DNA of 64,000 nt, taken from contig NZ_CP126739.1 in NCBI RefSeq assembly GCF_030246885.1, forward strand, positions 2,666,001-2,730,000. The letters run 5' to 3'. The first letter of the stretch is position 1, and the number at the start of each line of letters is the position of its first letter. The DNA is from Microbacterium sp. zg-B185 (GTDB lineage Bacteria > Actinomycetota > Actinomycetes > Actinomycetales > Microbacteriaceae). The notes under the pieces are model-generated. The model saw only the letters and a program-made list of their open reading frames with translations, had not been told where the DNA came from and ran no database searches. This document shows, one piece after another, positions 1 to 8,145 of the stretch. A program made the position numbers and the translations under genes.

Positions 1-77
1 CCCGACCACAGTGCGCGCACTCCCCCGGCGCGCCGCTGCGGTGCGCCGGTGCCGGTCATGGTGCCCGCGGCGCTCAT
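1..77 (-). CDS. ABC-2 type permease, N-terminal fragment (third gene of the exporter operon)
   Basis: An ATG on the minus strand at 77-75 overlaps the stop codon of the upstream permease gene (ATGA overlap) and stays open to the window edge. About 25 codons are visible, beginning MSAAGTMTGTGAPQRRAG and reaching RALWS. An Arg-rich cytoplasmic lead followed by Ala-Leu-Trp is how many ABC-2 (DrrB/DrrC-like) permeases begin, and an exporter with one ATPase and two permeases is a common arrangement. The function is inferred from position only, because no membrane segment is yet visible. It is cut by the window edge rather than broken. Confidence 0.55.
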   Translation of the reverse strand, partial: MSAAGTMTGTGAPQRRAGGVRALWS

Positions 78-982
78 GCGGCCAGCCTCCGCTGGAAGAC
101 GCGCCGGGCCAGCAGGTACCCGCCGATGGTGAGCACCAGCAGATAACCGATGTGCACGGCCAGCATCGCCGGCGCGATGGGCCGACCGTAGCTGAGCCAG
201 CGCCCCAGTTCGGACGCGTGCCAGAGCGGGGAGATCCAGCCGATCCACTGCAGCCACAGCGGCAGGGTGGCCAGCGGGAAGAAGGTGCCCGAGAACAGGA
301 ACATCGGCATGAAGAGGAACCGCTGGACCAGCGCGAACTGGCCCTTGTCCTCCTGGACGGATGCCGCGTAGGCCATCAGCGGGACCCCGAAGGCGAGCCC
401 GGCCAGGATCGCCACGAACACCGACAGCCACCCGGTCGCGGCATCCGGAATCGCCTGGAACAGATACAGGAAAGCCGTGTACGCGACAGCGACCACGACC
501 ATCCGCGCCGTCGCACCGAGCACGACGCCGGTCGCGATCTGCGCGGAGGACAGCGGCGAAGCGCTGAACCCGAAGAAGTAGCGACGCCACTTGAACCCGG
601 CCATCACCGGATAGGTGAACTCCTCGGTGGCCACCGAGATGGTCGCCGTCATCAGCAGCGCCGGGGCGACGAAGACGAGGTAGGACACCTCCACGCCGCC
701 GTCCTGGATGTTCGCCTGGATGAGCGCCGCCAGCCCCACCGCCAGTCCGAGCAGGTACAGGATCGGCTGCCCCAGCGCGCCCACGATGATCGTCCAGCCG
801 TAGGCGCGCATCGCCCGGACCATGTGCTCGGTCACGTACCACGCGCCGAAGGCACGCGGCTTGCGGCCCCACTGCATGGCCTCCGCGCGCAGCTCCTCGA
901 GCGACGGCTGCGCCAGCACCGCGGGCTCCGAGGTTCGGGACGAGCGGACCGGCTCGGGCAGCTCGTCGGACGGCCGGGTCAT
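74..982 (-). CDS. ABC-2 type transporter permease (DrrB-like)
   Basis: 302-residue integral membrane subunit of an ABC exporter. About 50 polar N-terminal residues (Pro/Ser/Glu/Arg-rich) precede an EHMVRAMRAYGWT entry, and then about six hydrophobic segments follow, including IIVGALGQPILYLLGLAVGL and a final LAVHIGYLLVLTIGGYLLAR. This is the usual ABC-2 membrane layout and length. The ATG overlaps the stop of the ATPase gene by 4 bp, so the two products are probably translationally coupled. The substrate is not readable. DrrAB-type systems export drugs or lipids, and the operon is led by a MarR regulator, so export of a toxic or signalling small molecule is plausible (inference). Confidence 0.85.
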   Translation of the reverse strand: MTRPSDELPEPVRSSRTSEPAVLAQPSLEELRAEAMQWGRKPRAFGAWYVTEHMVRAMRAYGWTIIVGALGQPILYLLGLAVGLAALIQANIQDGGVEVSYLVFVAPALLMTATISVATEEFTYPVMAGFKWRRYFFGFSASPLSSAQIATGVVLGATARMVVVAVAYTAFLYLFQAIPDAATGWLSVFVAILAGLAFGVPLMAYAASVQEDKGQFALVQRFLFMPMFLFSGTFFPLATLPLWLQWIGWISPLWHASELGRWLSYGRPIAPAMLAVHIGYLLVLTIGGYLLARRVFQRRLAA

Positions 983-1920
983 TCGATCAGCGACCTTCCG
1001 GTGAGCCGGAGGAACACGTCCTCGAGGCTGGACCTGCGCACCAGCGACGTGACCGGCTGCAGCCCGCGCTCGGTGACGCGCTCCAGGGCGGCCTCGCCGT
1101 TGTCGGTGTAGATCAGCACGCGGTCGGGCAGGACCTCCACCCGCTCGCCGATCCCCTGCAGCTGCGGCTCGACCTGCTGGTTGCGCTCCGAGCCGAACCG
1201 CACCTCCAGCACCTCACGGCTGGAGTGTCGGCGGATCAGTGCGGATGGCGTCCCCTCCGCCATGATCCTGCCCTTGTCGACCACGACCAGGCGGTCGCAG
1301 AGCTGCTCCGCCTCGTCCATGTAGTGCGTGGTCAGCACGAGCGTGGTGCCGCGCTCCTTCAGCCGGAACAGACGGTCCCACAGCACGTGCCGCGCCTGCG
1401 GGTCAAGGCCCGTGGTGGGCTCGTCAAGCAGCAGGATGCGGGGGTCGTTGATCAGGCCGCGAGCGATCGTGAGACGCCGCTTCATCCCCCCGGAGAGCTG
1501 ATCCACCTTGCTCTTGGCCTTGTCCTCCAGGGCCGCGAAGGCGAGCAGCTCATCGGCCTTCTGGGCGCACACGGCACCGGGCAGGCCGAAGTAGCGTCCA
1601 TAGATGTACAGGTTCTCGCGCGCGTTCAGCTCCGCGTCCAGGTTGTCCTGCTGCGGCACCACCCCCAGGCGCGAGCGGATCTCGGGACCGTACTGGTCCG
1701 GGTCCAGGCCGAGGATGCTCAGCCGGCCGCTGGTGCGGGTGGAGACGGCCCCGATCATCTTCATCGTGGTGGACTTGCCGGCTCCGTTGGGTCCGAGCAG
1801 CCCGAACGACTCCCCCGCTGCGACCTCGAACGAGAGCCCGTCCACCGCGAGGAAGTCGGGCTTGCCCTTCAGCTTGTAGGACTTGACGAGCTCGGACGCG
1901 GCGATGACGGGCGCTGGCAC
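979..1920 (-). CDS. ABC transporter ATP-binding protein (DrrA-like)
   Basis: 313-residue nucleotide-binding subunit. Walker A GPNGAGKST lies at about 43-51, the signature LSGGMKRRL at about 142-150 and the Walker B ILLLDEP at about 162-168, followed by TTGLD and a switch histidine in LTTHYMDEAEQL. The C-terminal 80 residues form the regulatory tail seen in DrrA/NodI-type ATPases. The start is GTG at 1920. It sits 63 bp downstream of the MarR gene and overlaps the permease by 4 bp, so marR-ATPase-permease-permease reads as one operon. It should energise export by the two membrane subunits. Confidence 0.9.
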   Translation of the reverse strand: MPAPVIAASELVKSYKLKGKPDFLAVDGLSFEVAAGESFGLLGPNGAGKSTTMKMIGAVSTRTSGRLSILGLDPDQYGPEIRSRLGVVPQQDNLDAELNARENLYIYGRYFGLPGAVCAQKADELLAFAALEDKAKSKVDQLSGGMKRRLTIARGLINDPRILLLDEPTTGLDPQARHVLWDRLFRLKERGTTLVLTTHYMDEAEQLCDRLVVVDKGRIMAEGTPSALIRRHSSREVLEVRFGSERNQQVEPQLQGIGERVEVLPDRVLIYTDNGEAALERVTERGLQPVTSLVRRSSLEDVFLRLTGRSLIE

Positions 1921-1983
1921 CGCACCACCCTAACGCCCGCGTCGGACGTTCTGCGCGACCGCCCGCGTGGCACGTTCGGCCGA

Positions 1984-2439
1984 TCAGGTCGTGACAGGGG
2001 GCGGCACGCGATGCCCGGCCTGACCCAGCGCGTTGCGGCACCGGCGCAGGTAGTCGGCGAACTGCACGCGCTCCTGCTCGGACAGGTCCGACACCAGCAG
2101 TTCCTCGAGCTCGTCCACCTGAGGCGCGAGCCCGGCGACCGCATCGGCTCCACTTTCGGTGAGATACAGCAGGATCCGCCGGCCGTGCTGGGGGTCGTGC
2201 TCCCTGCGCACCAGACCCGCTTCCAGCAGGGGGTCCACCGTCGCCGCCATCGTCTGAGCGCGCACGAACGAGCGGCGCGCCAGCTCGGAGCTGGTGATGC
2301 CGGGACGCCGGGCGAGCACGGTCATCGCCGTGTACTGAGCCGCCGTCATCCCCGCGCTCGCACACGCCTCGTAGAAGCGCGGCCGCAGCGCGAGGTCGAG
2401 CTGCTTGATCACGTAGATGAGATTCCCCTGCCGATCCAT
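1984..2439 (-). CDS. MarR family transcriptional regulator
   Basis: 151 residues, the normal MarR length. The winged-helix core is visible: GITSSELARRSFVRAQTMAA as the helix-turn-helix, then VRREHDPQHGRRILLYLTESG as the wing, with long dimerisation helices at both ends. A good Shine-Dalgarno (GAGGAAGAG on the minus strand) precedes the ATG at 2439. It is the first gene of the exporter operon and is divergent from the MaoC/SDR/acyl-CoA ligase operon. It could therefore control either side or both. The intergenic TCAGGTaACCTGA palindrome is the obvious candidate operator. The ligand is unknown; MarR proteins in such settings often sense phenolic acids or their CoA esters (inference). Confidence 0.88.
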   Translation of the reverse strand: MDRQGNLIYVIKQLDLALRPRFYEACASAGMTAAQYTAMTVLARRPGITSSELARRSFVRAQTMAATVDPLLEAGLVRREHDPQHGRRILLYLTESGADAVAGLAPQVDELEELLVSDLSEQERVQFADYLRRCRNALGQAGHRVPPPVTT

Positions 2440-2499
2440 GCTCTTCCTCTCCCAGGTGCGGTTCAGGCTAACGCAGGCGAAGTGACAAGTGGGGCAGTT

Positions 2500-2512
2500 T
2501 CAGGTAACCTGA
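2500..2512. promoter_or_regulatory. 13-bp palindrome, candidate MarR operator
   Basis: TCAGGTaACCTGA has perfect 6-bp arms around one central base. It lies between the divergent marR gene (start 2439) and the MaoC gene (start 2568), 61 and 55 bp from the two starts. A looser TCAGG copy is at about 2463-2467. Length and position fit a MarR dimer site. No binding is proven. Confidence 0.5.
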
Positions 2513-2567
2513 CATAAACAGGGGCGCGGCCGTGCCCGTGGATCGACGTGTTCGAAGGAGAATGCCC

Positions 2568-3032
2568 ATGCAGGAGGCCGTCGCACTCTCGACCGCCATT
2601 GAGGATCTCGCGACTCTGCGGGGCACGGCCTTCGGGCCGTCGTCGTGGCGAGAGATCACTCAGGACGAGGTCGATCTGTTCGCCCGGGTGTCCGGGGATC
2701 ACAACCCCATCCACCTGGACGCCGAGTTCGCCGCATCCACGCCGTTCGGCACCCGGATCGCACACGGTCTGCTCACCTTGAGCCTCGTGGTGCCGCTCAT
2801 GGCCGAGGTGTTCGAGGTCACCGGCGCCGGAATGGGCATCAACTACGGGCTGAACAAGGTCCGCTTCCCCGCGCCGGTTCCGGTCGGATCCCGCATCCGC
2901 GTGCACGGAGTGGTCTCCGAGGTCACCGAGGTCGCCGGCGGCTGGCAGATCGAAGTACCCGTCACCTTCGAGATCGAGAATTCCGTCAAACCCGCCTGCG
3001 TGGCCGAATTCGTGCTGAGGTACTACCGATGA
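2568..3032 (+). CDS. MaoC family enoyl-CoA hydratase
   Basis: 154 residues with a single hot-dog domain. The MaoC/R-hydratase signature is complete: the catalytic pair Asp44 and His49 lie in VSGDHNPIHLD, followed by TRIAHGLLTLSL. It should hydrate a trans-2-enoyl-CoA or act on a CoA thioester in the cytosol. The ATG at 2568 is chosen because AAGGAG ends 7 bp upstream; the in-frame ATG at 2562 would leave only 1 bp. The stop overlaps the start of the SDR gene (ATGA), and an acyl-CoA ligase follows, so the three probably form one pathway: activation, hydration, oxidation of a hydroxyacyl-CoA. The substrate is unknown. Confidence 0.88.
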   Translation: MQEAVALSTAIEDLATLRGTAFGPSSWREITQDEVDLFARVSGDHNPIHLDAEFAASTPFGTRIAHGLLTLSLVVPLMAEVFEVTGAGMGINYGLNKVRFPAPVPVGSRIRVHGVVSEVTEVAGGWQIEVPVTFEIENSVKPACVAEFVLRYYR

Positions 3033-3949
3033 GCCAGAACACTCCCGACGACATCCGCCTGGACGGTCGCGTCGCGATCGTCACCGGAAGCGGCCGGAGC
3101 CTCGGTCGCGCCTACGCCGAAGCGCTGGCCGCGGCCGGCGCCGCCGTCGTGGTCAACGATGTCGACCCGACCACGGCCGCCGAGACGGTGACGGCGATCA
3201 CCGACGCGGGCGGACGTGCCGTCGCGGTCGTCGCCCCGGTCGGGCCCGCCTCGACCGCAGACGCCCTGGTGGATGCCGCACTGACCAACTTCGGGCGGCT
3301 GGACATCCTCGTCGCCAACGCGGGGGTGCTCCGCGACCGCGTGCTGTGGAAGATGGGCGATGATGACTTCGACGCCGTCGTGGACACCCACCTGCGCGGC
3401 ACGTTCACGTGCGGTCGCGCCGCCGCGATCGCGATGCGCGCACAGGCCGAGGGCGGGCGGATCATCCTCATCGGGTCGCCCGCCGGCCAGTACGGCAGCT
3501 TCGGCCAGACCAACTACGCGGCCGTCAAGGCAGGGCTGGTCGCCATGGCACGCACCTGGTCGCTCGAACTCGGGCGTGCCGGCATCACGGCCAACGCGGT
3601 CATCCCCACCGCCCTGTCGCCGATGACCGCGACGATCCCGGCCTACACGGCGGTGTACGAGGACTTCGTGGCCGGCCGGCCGATCCCCACGGAGTTCCGC
3701 CGCGACCACGCCCTGGGCTCCCCCGAGGACGTCGCGCCGCTGATCGTGTGGCTGGCATCCGAGCTGTCCGCAGATGTGACCGGGCAGGCCATCGGCATCG
3801 GCGGCGACCGGATCACCCTCTACTCGCACCCGAGCTCGCTGCGGACGGTCGATTCCGACGGAGGCTGGAGTGCGGCCGGCATCGACGCCGCCTGGCGTTC
3901 CGAGCTGGCGGCGCTCGCGCAGCCGTCCGGTCCACCGTCACGGGACTGA
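3029..3949 (+). CDS. SDR family oxidoreductase (3-hydroxyacyl-CoA dehydrogenase-like)
   Basis: 306 residues. The NAD(P) glycine-rich loop TGSGRSLG is at about 19-26, NAG at about 97-99, and the catalytic Ser150, Tyr163 and Lys167 (NYAAVKAG) are in place. The N-terminal RLDGRVAIVTG and the absence of the usual short C-terminus recall the dehydrogenase unit of multifunctional enzyme type 2 (HSD17B4/MFE-2). In those enzymes this domain works next to a MaoC hydratase, as the genes do here. After about residue 260 there is an extra 45-residue tail (SHPSSLRTV onward). It is translationally coupled to the MaoC gene. It probably oxidises the hydroxyacyl-CoA made by that enzyme (inference). Confidence 0.85.
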   Translation: MSQNTPDDIRLDGRVAIVTGSGRSLGRAYAEALAAAGAAVVVNDVDPTTAAETVTAITDAGGRAVAVVAPVGPASTADALVDAALTNFGRLDILVANAGVLRDRVLWKMGDDDFDAVVDTHLRGTFTCGRAAAIAMRAQAEGGRIILIGSPAGQYGSFGQTNYAAVKAGLVAMARTWSLELGRAGITANAVIPTALSPMTATIPAYTAVYEDFVAGRPIPTEFRRDHALGSPEDVAPLIVWLASELSADVTGQAIGIGGDRITLYSHPSSLRTVDSDGGWSAAGIDAAWRSELAALAQPSGPPSRD

Positions 3950-3957
3950 GGCCGCCG

Positions 3958-5565
3958 ATGAAAGGTCACTACAGCGACGTGTGGCAGGCCGTGGCGGCCG
4001 AGCTGCCGGATCGACCGGCGATCGCCACCCGCGAGACCACCATGTCGTATCGCGATTTCGCCAGGGATGCCGGCGCGTTCGCGACGCGCCTCCAGGACGC
4101 CGGGATACGCCCCGGCGACGCGGTCGCGATCCTGATGTACAACCGTCCGGAGTACCTCGTCGCGCTGTTCGCCTGCTTCGCGACCGGCATCGCTCCGGTG
4201 CCGATCAACTACCGCTACCGCGCCACGGAGGTCGCCGAGCTGCTGCAGGACTCGCAGGCCGCGGCGCTGCTGTTCCCGACCTCGCTCACCGAGGTCGCCG
4301 CGGCGGCGGTCGCCGATGCGGCGAGCACGCCGTTGCTGATCCAGGTCGATGACGGTGGCCCTCGACTCGAGGGCGCGCTGGTGTACTCCGAGATCGTCGC
4401 CGGGGCCGGGCAGCTGCCGCCGACGCCGCCCGAGGGTGGGGAGCTGCGCCTCTACACCGGCGGGACGACGGGCCGGCCGCGCGCGGTGGTGTGGGGCACG
4501 CAGGACATCCTCGAGGTGCAGCTGTACTCCATCTACGCCTCCTCCGGGCTGGCGGCGCCCGACACGATGGCCGATGTCGTGCGGGTGGCGGCGGATCCGA
4601 CAACGCCCAGGGTCGCGACACTTCCGCTGGCGCCGTTCATGCACGGCACCGCCCTGTTCACCTCGATGAACACGCTGGTGCTGGGTGGGACCGTGATCAT
4701 CCACGCCTCGCCTCGACTGGACGCCGATGAGGCGGTCCGCCTCGCGGTGGACAAGGGCGCCACCCGGGTGATCGTCGCCGGCGACGCGGTCGCGCTCCCC
4801 CTTGTGGAGGCGGCGGAGCGGGCCGGTGTGACGCGACTGGGCGATGTGGATTCGGTCATCAGCTCCGGGATGCGCTTCAGCGACGCGACGAAGGAACGGT
4901 TGCACCGGCTCGGCGACATCTCGATCATCGACCTGCTCGCCTCGACCGAGGGCGGCCCCTTCGCCGTCAGCGTCACCGCACGGTCGGAGGATCTTCCGGG
5001 CCGCCTGCGGATGCTCCCGGGTGCGGTCGTGCTCGACGAACAGCTGCGCGAAGTGCAGGACACGGTCGGCGCCCGCGGCGTCCTGGCATTCCGGGGAACG
5101 CTGCCCAAGGGCTACTTCGGCGATGAGGAGAAGTCCCGCGCGACCTTCCCGGAGATCCGCGGCGTTCGTCATGTGATGCCCGGCGACTGGGTCGAGGTTC
5201 TCGACGACGGCTGCGTGGAGCTGCTCGGACGTGGCAGCTCGGTGGTCAACACCGGCGGCGAGAAGGTGTATCCGGTGGAGGTGGAGGATGCGCTGCTGGC
5301 CCACCCGTCCGTCGCCGACGCCATCGTCTTCGGACTTCCGGACGCACGATTCGGTGAAGCGCTGACGGCGATCGTGGTGCCGACCGACGGAGCCGTCGTG
5401 ACGGAGGCGGACCTGCGCGCACACGTGGAACCGCTGCTCGCCGGCTACAAGAAGCCGCGTCGGATCCTGGTGCGCCCGAGCCTGGAGCGCAGCCCGCACG
5501 GCAAGATCGACATGGCCCGGCTGAAGCAAGACGCCGCCGGAGAGCTCGCGGCACAGGACGGCTGA
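3958..5565 (+). CDS. AMP-binding acyl-CoA synthetase
   Basis: 535 residues, an ANL-superfamily adenylating enzyme. The ATP loop YTGGTTGRPR is at about 166-175, the STEGG adenine-contact motif is near the middle, the hinge region GEKVYPVEVEDAL follows, and the C-terminal catalytic lysine is in PHGKIDMARLK. It forms an acyl- or aryl-AMP and then the CoA thioester. The start ATG at 3958 lies 8 bp after the SDR stop. It is the last gene of the operon, which is closed by the strong hairpin at 5592-5631. It would supply the CoA ester for the MaoC and SDR enzymes. The substrate class (fatty, aryl or steroid side chain) cannot be told from the motifs. Confidence 0.88.
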   Translation: MKGHYSDVWQAVAAELPDRPAIATRETTMSYRDFARDAGAFATRLQDAGIRPGDAVAILMYNRPEYLVALFACFATGIAPVPINYRYRATEVAELLQDSQAAALLFPTSLTEVAAAAVADAASTPLLIQVDDGGPRLEGALVYSEIVAGAGQLPPTPPEGGELRLYTGGTTGRPRAVVWGTQDILEVQLYSIYASSGLAAPDTMADVVRVAADPTTPRVATLPLAPFMHGTALFTSMNTLVLGGTVIIHASPRLDADEAVRLAVDKGATRVIVAGDAVALPLVEAAERAGVTRLGDVDSVISSGMRFSDATKERLHRLGDISIIDLLASTEGGPFAVSVTARSEDLPGRLRMLPGAVVLDEQLREVQDTVGARGVLAFRGTLPKGYFGDEEKSRATFPEIRGVRHVMPGDWVEVLDDGCVELLGRGSSVVNTGGEKVYPVEVEDALLAHPSVADAIVFGLPDARFGEALTAIVVPTDGAVVTEADLRAHVEPLLAGYKKPRRILVRPSLERSPHGKIDMARLKQDAAGELAAQDG

Positions 5566-5591
5566 CCGCCTGCCACGCCGCTTTCCGCGCC

Positions 5592-5631
5592 CGAGCGTGC
5601 CCCGTCCGATCCGTCGGACGGGGCACGCTCG
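5592..5631 (+). terminator. Strong hairpin terminator after the acyl-CoA operon
   Basis: An 18-bp perfect stem beginning CGAGCGTGCCCCG with a 4-nt TCCG loop, located 26 bp after the acyl-CoA ligase stop. The flank TCTGTCCCT is only weakly T-rich, as is common for actinobacterial terminators. It separates this operon from the HTH/ABC exporter unit. Confidence 0.8.
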
Positions 5632-5659
5632 TCTGTCCCTGCGGCGCACCACGGCGGGT

Positions 5660-5703
5660 GTCAACATCTATTGACATGTCCGCATGCGTCAACTATTGTT
5701 GAC
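5660..5703 (+). promoter_or_regulatory. Promoter with two overlapping palindromic operators
   Basis: A near-consensus sigma-70 promoter is visible: -35 TTGACA at 5671-5676, a 17-bp spacer, and -10 TATTGT at 5694-5699. Two 16-bp inverted repeats sit on it. GTCAACATCTATTGAC (5660-5675; arms GTCAA/TTGAC) covers the -35, and GTCAACTATTGTTGAC (5688-5703; arms GTCAAC/GTTGAC) covers the -10. They are 28 bp apart, centre to centre. Binding at either would block RNA polymerase, so repression is expected, most simply by the small HTH protein encoded next. Confidence 0.75.
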
Positions 5704-5748
5704 GCGGATGCCGTGGCCGCGGCATCCGGAATCCGAAGGACGAAGCGC

Positions 5749-5964
5749 ATGAATGGCAACGACATCCGGACTCTGATCGGGTCGGTGCCCGAGGGTGCGC
5801 CCATCGCGGAGTTGCACCGGCTCGCCGCTGTGCGTCGCGAGATCGCTCGCGCCGAGGAGGTCCAGGTCCGACGAGCGCGGAACCTCGGCTACTCCTGGCA
5901 GGCGATCGCGGCCGCCCTCGGCGTGAGCCGCCAGGCCGTCCACAAGAAGTACGGTCGTACGTGA
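5749..5964 (+). CDS. Small helix-turn-helix DNA-binding protein
   Basis: 71 residues. The first two-thirds are helical and charged (ELHRLAAVRREIARAEEVQV). The C-terminus is a clear helix-turn-helix, SWQAIAAALGVSRQAVHKKY, ending four residues later. There is no ligand-binding domain. The ATG at 5749 follows GAAGGA with 8-bp spacing; the longer open frame would start inside the promoter. It lies directly upstream of the ABC exporter gene and downstream of a promoter covered by two palindromes. Autorepression together with control of the exporter is the natural reading (inference). The family is widespread in actinobacteria but poorly characterised. Confidence 0.8.
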   Translation: MNGNDIRTLIGSVPEGAPIAELHRLAAVRREIARAEEVQVRRARNLGYSWQAIAAALGVSRQAVHKKYGRT

Positions 5965-5990
5965 CCCCCGAAGGAACCAGAGGTGCAACT

Positions 5991-7970
5991 GTGTCCGTAG
6001 AACGCACGGCCGTGGACCCCACGCCGTCCGATGCCGAGCCGGTCCCGGCCCCTCCTGCGCACGAGCCGGCGGCGACCGCACGTCGGCGCGGGCGCAAGGT
6101 TCCCGCGGGTCCGCGGGCGAGCTTCCGCCAGCTCCTGCCGTTCATCTTCGAGCACAAGAGCGTGCTCGTGCTGGTCGCCGTGCTCAGCGTGCTGGGTGCC
6201 CTCGCGACCCTCGCCCAGCCGGTGCTGGTCGGGCAGGTCATCGAACGCGTGCAACAGGAGGAGAGCCTCGGCGCCCTGGTGTGGACGCTGATCGCGCTCG
6301 TGGTCGCGTCATCGGTGATCTCCGGGTACCAGCACTACCTGCTGCAGCGGACGGGCACCGCCGTGGTGTACTCCAGTCGCCGCAAGCTCATCTCGCGCAT
6401 CCTGCACCTGCCGATCAGCGAGTTCGACGCGCGCCGCACCGGCGACCTCGTCTCGCGCGTCGGCACGGACACGACGCTGCTGTACGCCGTGCTGACGCAG
6501 GGGCTGGCCGACGCGGTGGGCAACTCGCTCATCTTCGTCGGCGCACTGGTGGCGATGGCGATCATCGACCCCATCCTGCTGCTGCTGATCGTGGTGGTCA
6601 TCGGCGTCTCGGTGGTGGTGGTGGTGCTGCTCAGCGGCAGGATCCGCACGGCATCCACCGAGCAGCAGGCCAAGGTCGGCGAACTCGCCTCCGGCGTCGA
6701 GCGCGCCGTCGGCTCGATCCGCACCGTGCGCGCGGCGGGCGCGACTGAGCGCGAGGTCACGGCGGTGTCCGCCCTCGCAACGGACGCCTACGCGGTGGGG
6801 GTGCGCATCGCGAAGGTCTCGGCGCTGGTGGTGCCGGTCGCCGGCATCGCGCTGCAGGTCTCGCTGCTGGCCGTGCTCGGGGTGGGCGGTTTCCGCGTCG
6901 CCTCGGGCGCGATCAGCGTCGCCAGCCTGGTGACCTTCATCATCTTCCTGTTCCTGCTCATCGCTCCGCTGGGGTCCACGTTCGGGGCGATCACCTCGGT
7001 CAACCAGGCCCTGGGGGCGCTCGGGCGGATCCAGGAGGTGCTCGACCTGCCCACCGAGGAAGAGGGGGATGCCGCGCTGGCCGCCACCCTCGGGTCAGCC
7101 CACGTGGCCGATCCTGCACTCGAGACGGCGAGGGTCGCCGCATCGCCGGCCATCGCGTTCCGGGATGTCCGGTTCCGCTATCCCGACGCCGTCGTCGCCG
7201 CCCGGGAGGCGGCCACGGCGGAGGCGCGCGCCGTGCTGGAGCAGGTGCATCTGGAGCGGGCCCCCTCGGATGGGACCGACCAGCAGGACCGCGATGTGCT
7301 GCGCGGCGTGACCTTCGAGGTGCCCCGGGGTGCGCGCGTCGCCCTGGTCGGTCCGAGCGGGGCGGGCAAGAGCACGGTCCTCTCGCTGATCGAGCGGTTC
7401 TACGACCCGACCGGCGGCGCGATCGAGTTGGACGGTCGCGACATCCGGTCCCTGGCACGCGCCGAGCTGCGCGCGCAGTTCGGATACGTCGAGCAGGATG
7501 CCCCGACCCTCGCCGGCACGATCGCCGACAACCTGCGGCTCGGCTCGCCGGACGCCTCCGATGCCGCGTGCGAGCGGGTGCTGCACGCCGTGAACCTCAC
7601 CGAGGTGCTGGAACGAAACCCCCTGGGCCTGCAGGCGCCGGTCGGCGAGGGCGGCGTGATGCTCTCCGGCGGCGAGCGCCAGCGTCTGGCGATCGCGCGG
7701 GCGCTCCTGGCCGCTCCGCCGATCCTGCTCCTGGATGAGTCGACGTCCTCGCTCGACGGCGTCAACGAGCAGCGGATGCGCGACGCCATCGACGCGGTCG
7801 CGACCGGCCGGACGCTGATCGTGATCGCGCACCGGCTCTCCACCGTGGTAGACAGCGACCTGATCCTGGTTCTGGACCACGGCCAGGTCATCGGGCAGGG
7901 CACGCACTCGGAGCTCGTGGTCTCGACGCCGCTGTATCGGGACCTGGCCAAGCACCAGCTGCTGGTCTAG
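5991..7970 (+). CDS. ABC exporter, fused membrane and ATPase domains
   Basis: About 659 residues, a half-transporter of the MsbA/LmrA type that works as a homo- or heterodimer. About 40 Pro/Ala/Arg-rich cytoplasmic residues precede six membrane segments (about 55-320), with YQHYLLQRTG and REVTAVS-type coupling regions. The ATPase domain has Walker A GPSGAGKST, Q-loop YVEQDAP, signature LSGGERQRL, Walker B ILLLDES and the H-loop IAHRLST. GTG at 5991 is preferred because CAGAGG lies 7 bp upstream; a GTG at 5961 overlapping the HTH gene is possible. Between the A-loop tyrosine (FRYPDA) and VLRGVTFEV there is an Ala/Glu-rich insertion of about 40 residues that typical family members lack. Confidence 0.85.
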   Translation: MSVERTAVDPTPSDAEPVPAPPAHEPAATARRRGRKVPAGPRASFRQLLPFIFEHKSVLVLVAVLSVLGALATLAQPVLVGQVIERVQQEESLGALVWTLIALVVASSVISGYQHYLLQRTGTAVVYSSRRKLISRILHLPISEFDARRTGDLVSRVGTDTTLLYAVLTQGLADAVGNSLIFVGALVAMAIIDPILLLLIVVVIGVSVVVVVLLSGRIRTASTEQQAKVGELASGVERAVGSIRTVRAAGATEREVTAVSALATDAYAVGVRIAKVSALVVPVAGIALQVSLLAVLGVGGFRVASGAISVASLVTFIIFLFLLIAPLGSTFGAITSVNQALGALGRIQEVLDLPTEEEGDAALAATLGSAHVADPALETARVAASPAIAFRDVRFRYPDAVVAAREAATAEARAVLEQVHLERAPSDGTDQQDRDVLRGVTFEVPRGARVALVGPSGAGKSTVLSLIERFYDPTGGAIELDGRDIRSLARAELRAQFGYVEQDAPTLAGTIADNLRLGSPDASDAACERVLHAVNLTEVLERNPLGLQAPVGEGGVMLSGGERQRLAIARALLAAPPILLLDESTSSLDGVNEQRMRDAIDAVATGRTLIVIAHRLSTVVDSDLILVLDHGQVIGQGTHSELVVSTPLYRDLAKHQLLV

Positions 7971-8052
7971 CCGCCCCGCGCGGGCGCGAACCCCCGGCAT
8001 CCCCCGCTCCCCTGTCACAACACGCCGAGGCCACTCGCAGATCGCGCCAGGC

Positions 8053-8096
8053 GAGCAGAGAGGGCAGCGGGGGCGAGCAGGGAGGGCAGCGGGGGC
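8053..8096. repeat. 22-bp imperfect tandem duplication
   Basis: Two 22-bp units (GAGCAG(A/G)GAGGGCAGCGG and so on) lie head to tail with one mismatch, in the 175-bp gap between the convergent ABC exporter and pckG genes. I see no clear terminator stem in that gap. Confidence 0.7.
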
Positions 8097-8145
8097 GGGC
8101 AGCCGGGAAGGGGCAGGGCAGGGCGGGTCGCGCGGCGACCGCGGA

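Noticed and set aside
2532-2567. Longer N-terminus for the MaoC protein from GTG 2532 or ATG 2562
   Set aside because: The AAGGAG at 2555-2560 is placed correctly only for ATG 2568.
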